The notes: generated from the letters alone by a model not told the origin. Positions 36,011 to 44,637 are shown, numbered from the stretch's first letter. The stretch: 64,000 nt of DNA from Pseudanabaena mucicola FACHB-723 (GCF_014696385.1 NZ_JACJQB010000001.1:248001-312000); one strand, 5' to 3'. Program-made: numbers and translations.

Positions 36011-36077
36011 AAAAAGCTGAATGATTCCGCTAGAATCACTACAAAATCAGAAATCCCTTCTCTTCTTGTGTTAAAAA

Positions 36078-36132
36078 GATTTCTCTAAAGAAAAAAGAGG
36101 TGCTTTGCACCTCTTTTTTCTTTAGAGAAATC
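36078..36132. terminator. Terminator hairpin with GCTTTGC apex
   Basis: Perfect 26-bp arms with a TTT loop (apex TGCTTTGCA). It contains the stop codon of the 36122-36355 gene and separates that transcript from the permease promoter. Confidence 0.88.
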
Positions 36133-36355
36133 TTGAGCTAAGTCGCCGTAAAATATGAATTGATTCATGCCAGAGATAGTTGGGAGTAATGCCAAAGCCA
36201 ACTTTTGCTACGATTAAGGCGATCGCCACAACTGCTAATGGTATGAGAAGAGATTTTGCAATCTTTTCTAAGGATGCAAATATGATCATTGCAACAATAA
36301 TTGCTGCTACTAAAAGCAACCAATCTTCAAAACGACCTGACATAATACTGTCCAT
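36122..36355 (-). CDS. Small membrane protein of unknown function
   Basis: 77 residues, with two adjacent hydrophobic segments (about 11-28 and 34-52) and a basic C-terminal tail. The start is two bases from the stop of the preceding Spy-like gene, so the two are likely co-transcribed. No family recognised. Confidence 0.6.
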   Translation of the reverse strand: MDSIMSGRFEDWLLLVAAIIVAMIIFASLEKIAKSLLIPLAVVAIALIVAKVGFGITPNYLWHESIHILRRLSSRFL

Positions 36356-36357
36356 TT

Positions 36358-36945
36358 TTATTCCTCTATCTCAATATTTTTCCTTTTGGCAGTGATTTTT
36401 TCGACAATTGATTCTACAGATGGGACTAAGGGAGACTTATCTTTTGCCATTTGCATACCAGCAGTGATTTTTGCGCCAATTTCTTCAGAAGTCGGAATAA
36501 ATAGTTGCTTATTTTTTAAGAATAATGACTTCTTTTGAGCAGGTGTAAGTGTAGCAAAGATATCTTTTTTAGGAATAGCTTTAAATACATTACTCAGTTT
36601 GCTTTTTTGGGCTGGAGTGAGTGTCACGGCTTTAAAGGCTTTACGAAAACTAGTCCCTGATGCAACTTTAGTTGCAAATTCGGCTTGCTGTTCTGGAGTT
36701 AAAACACTCTCAATTTGTGGCAAGATTTCAGTCTCTAATTGTTTGAGAAGGTCAGATGCTTTATCAGTAGGTGCTGCGGCGGATTCAGTGGTAACTATTC
36801 CAGAAGTTTCAGATGGTTCTGATATCTCGGTTGCCGCAATTAGTGTCATCGGTGCAGGAATCATTTTTGCTTGCACTGCATTACCTGTGAGTAACCCCAC
36901 AAAAATTACAGCACTGATAAAAAGGCATAGTAAACGTTGTTTCAT
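36358..36945 (-). CDS. Secreted helical protein with LTPEQQ/LTPAQK repeats
   Basis: 195 residues. A signal peptide (about 1-26) is followed by an Ala/Thr/Ser-rich spacer and a helical region with three short repeats (LTPEQQAEF, LTPAQKSKL, LTPAQKKSL) reminiscent of Spy/CpxP-type periplasmic proteins. The C terminus is charged. It sits between the DUF1275 gene and the small membrane protein, all on the minus strand. Function unknown; similarity to Spy is by motif only. Confidence 0.65.
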   Translation of the reverse strand: MKQRLLCLFISAVIFVGLLTGNAVQAKMIPAPMTLIAATEISEPSETSGIVTTESAAAPTDKASDLLKQLETEILPQIESVLTPEQQAEFATKVASGTSFRKAFKAVTLTPAQKSKLSNVFKAIPKKDIFATLTPAQKKSLFLKNKQLFIPTSEEIGAKITAGMQMAKDKSPLVPSVESIVEKITAKRKNIEIEE

Positions 36946-36980
36946 TGGATTTTCCTTGAATATTTGAAAACTTTAAAAGC

Positions 36981-37769
36981 TTAATCAACAGATTTCTGAC
37001 CATGTTCAACGTAGGCAGCGATCGCCAAAACTGAGATGATTATCAAAGGTAAAGACAGACTCCACCAAGACTCAGAGACTAAAACAAAGTAAGCTGCTAA
37101 CAATCCACCAAGGGCAAAACCTACGATCGTGGGTACAAACCTGCTGATGCGTTCTAAGGATTCTTCAGCTTCAGTTTGCGTTAGTTCAGTCTGATTTTTG
37201 GCAAGCTTTGCACTCAAAAACTGTACTACATCAATGGTTAGTTGGGTGGTATTTCCCGTCATGACTGTCGTGGGAATATAGCTTTTAAATACTCCTTTCG
37301 CTTCTTTCATCAAAGCATTCTGAATTGCCATGGCAATTACACCAGAGATGCCAATGGGTAGAATCAGCTCCTCTTGAACATCAAAGAGCAATTCTGGCGA
37401 AAGGGTCATTCCCAATGATAGAAAGATGGCTAAGGCGATCGCTTCAGCAGTCAATAACACTCCAAATACACACCACTTTTGACTACGAGCATAACGAGCA
37501 AGCAGAGAAGTCAAAGCAACAGTTACAACAAATGTTGGTAACATCAGTAATCGGGTGATCGTTGTCTCAGGGTCTGCGCTAACAAAGGAGGAACCTGCTA
37601 AAGCAATGTTTCCAGTTACATGGGCGGTGAATAGTCCAAATAGAATAATAAATGCAGAAGTATCCACAAATCCTGCCACCCAACTTAATAAGAATCCTGC
37701 TGGTTTATCGCTAATTAGGTAGGCACTCAGGCTGAATTTAGATTGCGATCGCGGAATTGCCGAAGTCAT
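36981..37769 (-). CDS. DUF1275 (YoaK-like) membrane protein
   Basis: 262 residues, six predicted hydrophobic segments. Family marks GFVDTSAFIILFGLFTAHVTGN, abbreviated here by its first and last parts, and TVMTGNTTQLTIDV are visible. DUF1275 members are small inner-membrane proteins of unknown transport role. Thirty-five bases upstream of the Spy-like gene on the same strand; likely head of a three-gene operon. Confidence 0.85.
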   Translation of the reverse strand: MTSAIPRSQSKFSLSAYLISDKPAGFLLSWVAGFVDTSAFIILFGLFTAHVTGNIALAGSSFVSADPETTITRLLMLPTFVVTVALTSLLARYARSQKWCVFGVLLTAEAIALAIFLSLGMTLSPELLFDVQEELILPIGISGVIAMAIQNALMKEAKGVFKSYIPTTVMTGNTTQLTIDVVQFLSAKLAKNQTELTQTEAEESLERISRFVPTIVGFALGGLLAAYFVLVSESWWSLSLPLIIISVLAIAAYVEHGQKSVD

Positions 37770-37919
37770 TTTCTTGCCTTGAATTAGATCATGGATTATT
37801 TATTGGTATAGAGTTTTGCAAATGAGTGCATACCCATTTGCAAAACCAAAGACAATCACAGTAAAGGTTTTGAGTTTTCATCTTGCCTACGACAAACTCT
37901 AAATCTCTCTAACTTCTGA

Positions 37920-38480
37920 CTAAGGAGTAGTTTCAGTTTCTACTGCTGTTTCGGCGGCTGGCTCTGAAGGTGTTGCTTCTGGAGATTCTGACAATTTCTC
38001 TTCTTCAATCACAGCAGCTTTTTCCGCTTCCTTAGCTTTCTTGGCTTCGAGTTTAGCGGCTTCCTTAGCTTTTTTTGCTTCGAGTTTAGCAGCTTTTTTA
38101 GCAGCTTTTTCCGCAGCTTTCGCTTCAGCAGCTTCAGCCTCGGCAGCTTCCTTTAGCTTCTTGGCTTCGAGTTTGGCGGCAGCTTTTGCTTTTTTTGCTT
38201 CGAGTTTGGCGGCGGCTTTTGCTTCGGGAGTTTCTGCGGTGGCTTCATTTTCTACCACTGCATCAGCCAATAGTAAGGGAACCGTTTTACCATCAATTTG
38301 CGATCGCATCTCAGCAATAGAGCCATCAAAATTAGAGGTGATGATATTTGCCTGTGCATTGATTGGATTGCCTAAGAAGACACCCAGCATAATTACTAGG
38401 GCTAAGCAAAGGCTACTGACTTTAGTAAGTAATTTAGAACTAGGGGATTTGAACATACAGCCGAACTTATTCCTACGCAT
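37920..38480 (-). CDS. Secreted Ala/Lys/Glu-rich repeat protein
   Basis: About 186 residues from the ATG at 38480 (ATG 38456 or TTG 38510 possible). The N-terminal signal peptide ends near INAQA. After a short spacer comes a long single helix of EAKKAK and AAKLEAKKAK units (about 75-155 of the mature part), then an acidic Ser/Pro/Thr-rich tail. Composition suggests an extended periplasmic or surface stalk, as in TolA-like or PG-binding helices, but no domain is recognisable. Confidence 0.65.
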   Translation of the reverse strand: MRRNKFGCMFKSPSSKLLTKVSSLCLALVIMLGVFLGNPINAQANIITSNFDGSIAEMRSQIDGKTVPLLLADAVVENEATAETPEAKAAAKLEAKKAKAAAKLEAKKLKEAAEAEAAEAKAAEKAAKKAAKLEAKKAKEAAKLEAKKAKEAEKAAVIEEEKLSESPEATPSEPAAETAVETETTP

Positions 38481-38510
38481 ACTTTTACAACTCTGGTTTT
38501 TGATTGCCAA

Positions 38511-39097
38511 AACTAATTAGTAAATCCAATCTAAATATAGTAATCAATACTTTACTCAAGAGATTTGATATCACTAGCAAATATTGTTGCAATATCAGTA
38601 AAAGATTAATTAAGCTGCTTAGTTTACTTGTTAAATCAACAAATTAGTTTGACATATAAACTTCATTACAACAGAATCCTTACAAAACAATAGTATTCTA
38701 AGTTACTTTTTTTGACAGTATTGAATTTAAACAGCTTATCTATTTAAATTTATTTAATATTTTTTCATGAAAAGCTTTTAAAATAGATAGTAAATATATA
38801 TTTAATTGAGCATAAAAAATAAAAATGCATACTATATAATGCTTATACAGTATGCATTTTAACTCTGATTTTTAATTACACTTTGTTTTTGATTGTCTTT
38901 GCTTAAAACGATTTTTTGAATAAGTTTTTAAAATCATATAATATCTAAATTAATAAGCATTTAACTTATTACTTTTATCTTTAAAAAATCAATAAAATAC
39001 AATCATTATTGTTGATGATGTCTGAAATATTGGCAACTATATATAGCATCATTAAAACTGGTAAGCCTGAGCTTGTTTTATGAGTGCATAAAATCTA
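38511..39097. other. AT-rich intergenic region with one degenerate operator
   Basis: About 590 bases, very AT-rich, with no ORF that looks real. The only structure seen is the inverted repeat with AATGCATA/TATGCATT ends near 38823-38858 that includes a degenerate purine-regulon operator. Confidence 0.55.
38842..38856. promoter_or_regulatory. Degenerate purine-regulon operator
   Basis: CTTATACAGTATGCA agrees with TGTATACAGTATACA at 12 of 15 positions. It is about 360 bp upstream of the K/A/E-rich protein gene and 240 bp past the end of the DUF4079 gene. Target unclear. Confidence 0.4.
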
Positions 39098-39580
39098 TTA
39101 AGATGCTTTTGCCATTTGTTCTAAAATTCGCTGCACAATATTTAAACCCGTAAGCATTTGCCACGAGAAAATTCCAATAATTATTGCGTTAATTGAGATA
39201 TGGGAAACTCTTGCCCATTCTTTTCCCTGTTGCATTAATGGTGCGAGAGAAGCTGATGTCGCGGCTAAAAATGCTAACCCTAAGCCTGCAAATAAGTGTG
39301 CCCCGATTGCAAGTTTGCCACTGCTGTTATAGGTGACTGCCATTCCTCCAATTGCACCTCCGACCATTAGCACCAAAAAGACTGCTCCGATTTTGTAATG
39401 CTGAAGGTTGTAACGCTTAGATATTAATGCTTTCTTGATTTCGCCTTCAGATCTCCGCGCCTTGCGATATTGCAGTCCTAAGTAGGCTGCATAAATGGCG
39501 GTGGCAAAGGTGACAGTCATCAATACTGGATGGATAAATGTCACAATCGGCTGCAAGGGCTGTGGAATAGGAATAACCAT
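39098..39580 (-). CDS. DUF4079-type four-helix membrane protein with conserved His
   Basis: 160 residues, four hydrophobic helices. Histidines at 17, 61, 95 and 127 fall near one end of each helix, a pattern like that of cytochrome b561-type di-heme proteins. Whether it binds heme is inference. A perfect operator copy lies 67 bp upstream of its ATG with no other gene between, so it appears to be controlled with the purine genes. A role as electron donor for the Rieske oxygenase is one possibility; there is no direct evidence. Confidence 0.75.
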   Translation of the reverse strand: MVIPIPQPLQPIVTFIHPVLMTVTFATAIYAAYLGLQYRKARRSEGEIKKALISKRYNLQHYKIGAVFLVLMVGGAIGGMAVTYNSSGKLAIGAHLFAGLGLAFLAATSASLAPLMQQGKEWARVSHISINAIIIGIFSWQMLTGLNIVQRILEQMAKAS

Positions 39581-39646
39581 AGAACTCTTAAGACTCAGTA
39601 ACTGAGTGAATAAACTTTCTAAAATTTTAGAATGTACATTTATCTA

Positions 39647-39661
39647 TGTATACAGTATACA
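39647..39661. promoter_or_regulatory. Purine-regulon operator, perfect copy, at the DUF4079 gene
   Basis: TGTATACAGTATACA, 67 bp upstream of the DUF4079 ATG. Confidence 0.8.
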
Positions 39662-39915
39662 CAGATTTACGATATGACAAGATCAGGGTGACAAAAAAGT
39701 TGTGATTTTCTGCCGTTGCAGAGATTCAGACAGGAATATAAGTAAGCTTCGTGATTACGCCTCTTTCTGTAGCGTTGGTATTGTTGAGTTGGCTCCTAAC
39801 TGACATCTTTACAATTGCGGCGCTTTTAGGAAAAAGAGATCAGTTGATATATATGCAAAGGTAAACCAAACGCAGAAAGTCTTTACAATAAATCAGTTAG
39901 GTTAATACTTTTCTA

Positions 39916-39970
39916 TAGCTATCGTCATTCTTGCTAGAATCCAAAACTAGAAGACGAGTGACGATAGCTA
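39916..39970. repeat. Inverted repeat in the leader of the 40006 gene
   Basis: TAGCTATCGTCA and TGACGATAGCTA form a perfect 12-bp stem; inside it CTAG/CTAG extends the pairing with bulges. It ends 35 bp before the ATG and could fold in the leader mRNA. Confidence 0.55.
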
Positions 39971-40005
39971 CAGAAAGAACAATAAATTTATTCAAAACAT
40001 CAATC

Positions 40006-40212
40006 ATGTCACCCGATTATATAAAAGCCCAGTTAATTCTCTTGATTTCCATCGTTGCGGGTATTGCTTTTGTCGGCTGCATTTACGAACTATCCTATGG
40101 CGCACCCGACTTTGGCTTTGCCGCCACTTGGGCAATTTTGATCGCCAGTGTGCCAGTGGGTGTCTATAGCTTTGTCAAAGCAGTCAGCCTAGCCAGAAAA
40201 TCGATGGAATAG
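40006..40212 (+). CDS. Small two-helix membrane protein
   Basis: 68 residues from the ATG at 40006. Two hydrophobic segments (about 9-28 and 36-57) separated by ELSYGAPDFG; basic C terminus. The frame also opens upstream to 39931, but that part is charged and overlaps the inverted repeat. Followed at once by a classical terminator. No family assigned. Confidence 0.65.
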   Translation: MSPDYIKAQLILLISIVAGIAFVGCIYELSYGAPDFGFAATWAILIASVPVGVYSFVKAVSLARKSME

Positions 40213-40217
40213 AAATA

Positions 40218-40247
40218 GGGTGCGATATTCGCACCCTTGTTTTTTTA
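40218..40247 (+). terminator. Rho-independent terminator
   Basis: Eight-base-pair stem GGGTGCGA/TCGCACCC, three-base loop, then a T-run with one G (TTGTTTTTTT). Confidence 0.85.
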
Positions 40248-40251
40248 CTAA

Positions 40252-40647
40252 TTAAGTAATTTGGATATCCGTCAGATTTGCGATCGCAGTCAATAAAAAA
40301 GGTACAGCCTCCGCATCCCAAAAACCTTCGCAGCATCGCCCTGCTAGTAGCTGCAAATGCAGGGTAAACGCATGGGGATAACCATTTGCCTCAAGGCTAA
40401 TATCTTCAGTCTCTAGCGTACAAGAAATCTTTTCACAGTCAGATAGCTCTGCTGCCATCAGTTGCATCGTTTCAGCAAGTTGTCTTGCCAAACGACAAAA
40501 ATCTTTAAACTCACCCTCAGTTAACTCGATTGCCCAACTGTCAGTCCCCACCAAACCCTTATAAAGTTCGACATCTGAGCGCCAACCAATGCGCCAATCG
40601 TCACCGCGCAATAGCTGCTTACTCTCTTGAGTTATGAAATTCAACAT
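40252..40647 (-). CDS. DUF1818 family protein
   Basis: 131 residues, soluble alpha/beta. The features GDDWRIGWR, LVGTDSWAIELTEGE and AGRCCEGFWDA are those of the cyanobacterial/plastid DUF1818 family, whose function is unknown. Downstream of rpoZ on the same strand but separated by a hairpin. Confidence 0.8.
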   Translation of the reverse strand: MLNFITQESKQLLRGDDWRIGWRSDVELYKGLVGTDSWAIELTEGEFKDFCRLARQLAETMQLMAAELSDCEKISCTLETEDISLEANGYPHAFTLHLQLLAGRCCEGFWDAEAVPFLLTAIANLTDIQIT

Positions 40648-40680
40648 AATCTATGCAGCGCTTTGCGCTGAGTTAAAACC

Positions 40681-40731
40681 CATATAAATTTTGAGAAGCA
40701 CTGTTTTGCGGTGCTTCCCAAAATTTATATG
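40681..40731. terminator. Terminator hairpin after rpoZ
   Basis: 21-base arms with one mismatch and a nine-base loop TGTTTTGCG, between rpoZ and the DUF1818 gene. A smaller CAGCGC-TTT-GCGCTG hairpin lies just beside it at 40656-40670. Confidence 0.75.
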
Positions 40732-40777
40732 TAATGTTCAAACAAGCGGTACATTGCACCACTCACTTTAGGTATCC

Positions 40778-41002
40778 TCAATCACTTAAAATTTCAGGCT
40801 GGGAAATTTCATCAGACATTTCCATAATGGCTCGTAAGATTGGCTTCATCATGCGATCGTCATAGTCATCATCTTCGTAGCGTCTGAGCTTAGCGCGATT
40901 GGCAACTTGCACAGTAATCCGATAACGGTTAGAAGAAGCGTTTATTAATTCTTCGACACGACGAATAATTTGTGACGAATCAATAGAGTAACGTTTTGCC
41001 AT
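40778..41002 (-). CDS. rpoZ: RNA polymerase omega subunit
   Basis: 74 residues from the ATG at 41002 (the open frame reaches 41029). Cyanobacterial omega: [20 protein letters not shown], then [20 protein letters not shown]. Omega assists RNA polymerase assembly by contacting the beta-prime parts (RpoC1/RpoC2 in cyanobacteria). Stands alone, divergent from the response regulator at 41170. Confidence 0.93.
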   Translation of the reverse strand: MAKRYSIDSSQIIRRVEELINASSNRYRITVQVANRAKLRRYEDDDYDDRMMKPILRAIMEMSDEISQPEILSD

Positions 41003-41169
41003 AAAACCGAAATAAAATAAGGATCTCAAGTTTAACGCGATCGCGCCGATCTTGCAGCAAAATCCTAATTTTGTGTAATTTCAGGAAAACTATAAAACTC
41101 AGTTTCATAGCAATGATTACTGTAATATGATAATGTCGCATAGCTATTTGGGGCGGATTCTGAAAATCC

Positions 41170-41886
41170 ATGACTGCAAAAAAAGTACTCGTAATTGACG
41201 ACAGCATCATGATCCGCAAAATGGTAAAAAGCATTTTGGCAGGCAAATATGATGTCTTAGAAGCAAGTGATGGTAAATCAGGCTTAGATGCTGCTCGTAA
41301 GACTTTCCCTGACTTAATTTTACTTGACTTCGTAATGCCGAAATATAACGGCTATCAAACCTTACAGGCGATTCGACGTGTCGAAGGATTGCAAAAAGTC
41401 CCTGTAATTATGATCTCAGGGCTAAAAGAACAAGTCACTGAGCATGTTCCTGAACCATTTACAGAATTTGACTTTCTTGAAAAACCTTTCGAGGCAGATG
41501 TCCTAGTCTCGCGCATTCACAACTTTTTAAATCCTGTAAGTGAACCTGTCCAAACGGTAACAACACCAGTTGCAAGGGTTGCCGACACAGTGTCTACAGC
41601 ACAACTAGCCCAGCCCCAACCTATTGCTGCCGAAGTTCAGCCCACACTCCAAACAATTATCCATCGACTGACTGCGACTGAGACTCTATTAGTACAAGGC
41701 ATCGAAAACTTAATTCAGCGTGAGGTTGTCGCCAGATTTAATGAGCTAAATACTCGCATAGATCATCAGGATAATGAGATCAAGGTCTTAAATCAGCGAA
41801 TGAGTAAGATTTCTGAACAAATAGATCATCAAAATAAGGGTCTAATGGTGATTTTACGAGAACTCAAGGCTTTACAAAATAAATAA
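41170..41886 (+). CDS. Response regulator with C-terminal coiled coil
   Basis: 238 residues. Receiver domain (1-122): VLVIDDS, phospho-acceptor Asp in LLDFVMPKYNGY and Lys in FLEKPFE. A Pro/Thr/Ala-rich linker (about 125-160) leads to a coiled coil (about 170-236) without a DNA-binding domain. It could act by oligomerisation or protein binding. No kinase is adjacent. Confidence 0.88.
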   Translation: MTAKKVLVIDDSIMIRKMVKSILAGKYDVLEASDGKSGLDAARKTFPDLILLDFVMPKYNGYQTLQAIRRVEGLQKVPVIMISGLKEQVTEHVPEPFTEFDFLEKPFEADVLVSRIHNFLNPVSEPVQTVTTPVARVADTVSTAQLAQPQPIAAEVQPTLQTIIHRLTATETLLVQGIENLIQREVVARFNELNTRIDHQDNEIKVLNQRMSKISEQIDHQNKGLMVILRELKALQNK

Positions 41887-41902
41887 ATATAGCGCTTTGC
41901 GC

Positions 41903-41967
41903 TTACTTAAACACAAAAAGATAGTGGCAGTGCAAAACATCGCCACTATCTTTTTGTGTTTAAGTAA
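41903..41967. terminator. Terminator hairpin after the response regulator
   Basis: Perfect 26-bp arms (41903-41928, 41942-41967) with a 13-base loop. An AGCGC-TTT-GCGCT miniature hairpin touches its left end. Confidence 0.8.
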
Positions 41968-41990
41968 CCAGGCATAATTAAAACCCAGAG

Positions 41991-42033
41991 CTAAAACCTG
42001 TGGCGCACGCTGCGCGTGCGCCACAGGTTTTAG
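41991..42033. repeat. GC-rich palindrome with 20-bp perfect arms
   Basis: Arms 41991-42010 and 42014-42033, TGC centre, lying only 24 bp after the previous hairpin and 105 bp before ycf4. Two long palindromes in tandem exceed what one terminator needs. Confidence 0.7.
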
Positions 42034-42138
42034 AGTTTTATATTTAATTGCGCCAGTTATTATTTCCTTGGTAACAGGCTGCAAGCCGCTATATACTGTT
42101 GTTTTCTAGATAGTAAATTTTTAATCCTATTTCAACCG

Positions 42139-42696
42139 ATGGTAACTACAAAATCTCAATCCAATGTTCTGCGATATGACATTGTCGGGTCACGACGCTT
42201 TAGTAACTATTGCTTTGCGGTTATTGTTGCCATAGGCGCGTCGGGCTTTCTATTAGCAGGTATTTCCAGCTTCTTAAAAATCAATTTACTGCCATTTTCT
42301 GATCCCCTACAACTAGAATTTGTGCCGCAGGGTTTGGCGCTATCTTTTTATGGCGTGGCTGGTACTTTGCTAGAGCTTTACCTCCTATATGTAATGGCGA
42401 TTGACTACGGCAGTGGATACAACGAGTTCGATCGCAATACTGGTAAGGTCAAGATTTTTCGTCGTGGACGCACACAAAGCAACAACCTCGAATTTACCTA
42501 TAAGATTACTGATGTGCAGGCTGTGCGTGTCGAAATTCGTAATGGTCTTAGCCCTAAGAGAGCTTTATATTTGCGTGTAAAGGGCAAGGGTGACTTGCCT
42601 CTATCGGAAGTCGGTCAACCAATTTCTTTAACTGTCCTCGAAGATCGGGCTGCGGAAATTGCTAAGTTTTTGGGCGTACCATTGGAAGGATTGTAG
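42139..42696 (+). CDS. ycf4: Photosystem I assembly protein Ycf4
   Basis: 185 residues with two N-terminal membrane helices (about 22-44, 66-88) and a soluble C-terminal domain. The family sequences RYDIVGSRRFSNY, FVPQGLALSFYGVAG, and EFDRNTGKVKIFRRG are clear. Ycf4 works in the thylakoid membrane as a scaffold for photosystem I assembly. Followed by its own terminator. Confidence 0.95.
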   Translation: MVTTKSQSNVLRYDIVGSRRFSNYCFAVIVAIGASGFLLAGISSFLKINLLPFSDPLQLEFVPQGLALSFYGVAGTLLELYLLYVMAIDYGSGYNEFDRNTGKVKIFRRGRTQSNNLEFTYKITDVQAVRVEIRNGLSPKRALYLRVKGKGDLPLSEVGQPISLTVLEDRAAEIAKFLGVPLEGL

Positions 42697-42700
42697 AAAA

Positions 42701-42733
42701 AGTGAGTTGCGGTACTTTACACCGCAACTCACT
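42701..42733 (+). terminator. Terminator hairpin after ycf4
   Basis: 13-bp perfect arms AGTGAGTTGCGGT/ACCGCAACTCACT with a seven-base loop, five bases past the ycf4 stop. The stem sequence resembles that of the hairpin at 10285-10339. Confidence 0.8.
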
Positions 42734-42771
42734 TCTGGTTTTTAGTTTATAAACTTATTTAAGAGCTGGAA

Positions 42772-43512
42772 ATGAAGATGTTACGTTGGATTTTGAGTTG
42801 TGTTTTGGTAGTGACCGTTTTTATCACTGGATGCAGCAATAATGCTAGTGTCTCAGCCAGTCAAGCCCCCACTGCGATCGCAGAAGCCCCAAAATCATCA
42901 CCATCACCTAGCACAAAGCCTGAAAACGAGCTAGAGGCTGCCCTTGCTAAGTTTGTACAACTCAAGGGAAAGGCAACAGTCGAACTAAAATTAAAGTCTG
43001 GTACTGTCAAAATTGAGCTTGACGGCAATAGTGCGCCACTCACCGCAGGTAACTTTGCGGATTTAGTTAAGCGTGGCGTTTATAACGGGTTAACCTTTCA
43101 TCGTGTTGTCAAAGAACCATCTCCCTTTGTGGCTCAGGGTGGTGATCCCCTTGGCAATGGCACTGGAAATTTTGTTGATCCTGTTAGTTCCCAGCCGCGC
43201 TATGTGCCACTGGAAATTTTGCCCGATGGGGCAAATCAAAAGCCTGTCTATGGTGAAATTTTAGCGCCTACACAAAAGCCTAAGTTACGCCACAACAAGG
43301 GGGCGATTGCCATGGCAAGATCGCAGTCCCCAAACTCAGCATCCTGTCAGTTTTATTTTGCTCTCGATGATATCTATTTTCTTGATGGTTCCTATGCTGT
43401 ATTTGGCTATGTAACTGAGGGGATGGATTTAGTCGAAAAGATTCAAGTTGGCGATCGCATTGAGTCAATGACGATCACTTCAGGTGAAGAAAATATTAAG
43501 CAACCTGCCTAA
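42772..43512 (+). CDS. Cyclophilin-type peptidyl-prolyl isomerase, lipoprotein
   Basis: 246 residues. Lipoprotein signal (cleavage before Cys in FITGC), a Ser/Pro/Ala-rich linker (about 25-60), then a cyclophilin domain with FHRVVKEPSPFVAQGGDP, HNKGAIAMARSQSPNSASCQFYF (quoted in parts) and LDGSYAVFGYV. It likely assists folding of periplasmic or thylakoid-lumen proteins. ATG at 42778 is an alternative start. Confidence 0.9.
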   Translation: MKMLRWILSCVLVVTVFITGCSNNASVSASQAPTAIAEAPKSSPSPSTKPENELEAALAKFVQLKGKATVELKLKSGTVKIELDGNSAPLTAGNFADLVKRGVYNGLTFHRVVKEPSPFVAQGGDPLGNGTGNFVDPVSSQPRYVPLEILPDGANQKPVYGEILAPTQKPKLRHNKGAIAMARSQSPNSASCQFYFALDDIYFLDGSYAVFGYVTEGMDLVEKIQVGDRIESMTITSGEENIKQPA

Positions 43513-43526
43513 TCTTTTAAAAAACA

Positions 43527-43579
43527 AATCCCAAATAAACAAAGACGGCGTTTCGCGCCGTCTTTGTTTATTTGGGATT
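43527..43579. terminator. Bidirectional terminator between convergent genes
   Basis: Perfect 24-bp arms (43527-43550, 43556-43579), loop TTTCG, ending three bases from the stop of the convergent secreted-protein gene. Confidence 0.9.
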
Positions 43580-43581
43580 GC

Positions 43582-43983
43582 TTATCTAACGCGAATATAT
43601 CTTGTGCTGGGGCGTGAAGGAAAAGGACTATAAATTGAGTGGATTTGGTTAGGGAACTGTGATAGATAATTCACTCTCGGCAAAATCGGCTGATTCCACG
43701 AATTACTATAGTTATAGTTGGGAACTACTTGATGAATAACTCTTCTAGAGCCAATATTACGCTGAAAGCCATTGTTAAAACCATTCTGGTAGGTGCGATT
43801 GTACCTAGTTGGGTAATTATTAAAGTAAACAGGCTTACGAGTATTGACACGGTAGGGATTGTAGATCCTATTGAAGGAAGGACTTGAGCCAAATCGGATG
43901 TTAATCGAGACATCAGCTAGCGCCGAGCTGACAAAAGTTGTTGCAGCCCCTAGTAATGTGAGCGCTGAGATCATAATTTTCAT
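43582..43983 (-). CDS. Secreted Asn/Tyr/Arg-rich protein of unknown function
   Basis: 133 residues. Signal peptide (about 1-23, ending SSALA), mature part rich in Asn, Tyr, Arg, Pro and Ser with repeated NxY and YNR units and little predicted fold. It might be an outer-surface or sheath component. No family known. Confidence 0.65.
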   Translation of the reverse strand: MKIMISALTLLGAATTFVSSALADVSINIRFGSSPSFNRIYNPYRVNTRKPVYFNNYPTRYNRTYQNGFNNGFQRNIGSRRVIHQVVPNYNYSNSWNQPILPRVNYLSQFPNQIHSIYSPFPSRPSTRYIRVR

Positions 43984-44056
43984 AGGTTTAATGCTCCTTG
44001 AGATTTAATGCACAAACATGAAGCCACCTATCCCTAATGTAACGCAAATTTAGTTG

Positions 44057-44545
44057 TCAATTTGTTTGAAACTTTTGCCTTAATGCGATCGCAACTTCAG
44101 GGGTGACTAAATGACCAATTTCGCCACCAAAGCGGGCAATTTCGCGAACGACACTACTACTCAAAAAACTATATTCATTGGATGTCGATAAAAATACGGT
44201 TTCGATATCATTGGCTAGGGTTTTGTTAGTATGAGCCATTTGTAATTCCAACTCAAAATCAGAGACCGCCCGCAAGCCGCGAATTAGCACCTGAGCTTTT
44301 TTGAGACGGGCATAGGTAACTGTCAAACCTGTAAAAGTATCGACATCAACATTTTCTAAATGCTGCGTTGCTTCTCGAATTTGCAGCATTCGCTCTTCCA
44401 TCGTGAAAAGAGGCGTTTTATTAGGATTGCGTAAAACCGCCACAATGACCCGCTCGAATAGATGACTGCCTCGCCGAATAATATCGAGATGCCCAAAGGT
44501 AATCGGATCAAAACTTCCTGGATAGATGGCAATCAATGCGGTCAC
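44057..44545 (-). CDS. coaD: Phosphopantetheine adenylyltransferase
   Basis: 162 residues, typical length. Nucleotidyltransferase motif [16 protein letters not shown] with the T/HxGH box at the N terminus, [19 protein letters not shown] (residues about 88-106) and [13 protein letters not shown]. Catalyses the penultimate step of coenzyme A synthesis, cytoplasmic. Confidence 0.96.
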   Translation of the reverse strand: MTALIAIYPGSFDPITFGHLDIIRRGSHLFERVIVAVLRNPNKTPLFTMEERMLQIREATQHLENVDVDTFTGLTVTYARLKKAQVLIRGLRAVSDFELELQMAHTNKTLANDIETVFLSTSNEYSFLSSSVVREIARFGGEIGHLVTPEVAIALRQKFQTN

Positions 44546-44609
44546 CTATTAGCTACGCCAAAGATTATACCGTTTTGCGAGCTAGAGAAATTTCACACCT
44601 ACCTACTAG

Positions 44610-44630
44610 TGGCGGCGCAAAGCGTCGCCA
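44610..44630. repeat. Small hairpin with GCAAAGC apex
   Basis: TGGCGGCGC-AAA-GCGTCGCCA (one mismatch) lies between the chorismate lyase end and the coaD start. Member of the common hairpin family. Confidence 0.65.
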
Positions 44631-44637
44631 TTATTAC

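Larger units (their letters stand above)
39581..40005. other. Intergenic region: operator, possible tiny ORF, long inverted repeat
   Basis: Holds the perfect operator 39647-39661, a 37-codon hydrophobic ORF on the plus strand (GTG 39751 to stop 39864, no good ribosome binding site), and an inverted repeat with 12-bp perfect arms (39916-39927, 39959-39970) preceding the gene at 40006. Confidence 0.5.

Noticed and set aside
38041-38240. Repeated GCTTTTTTAGC-type units suggestive of a CRISPR or direct-repeat array
   Set aside because: They are codon-level repeats of EAKKAKEAAKLEAKK in the secreted K/A/E-rich protein, without spacers of equal length.
38041-38520. Ala/Ser/Phe-rich 159-codon open frame on the plus strand
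   Set aside because: Antisense shadow of the K/A/E-rich protein gene; composition follows from the repeats.
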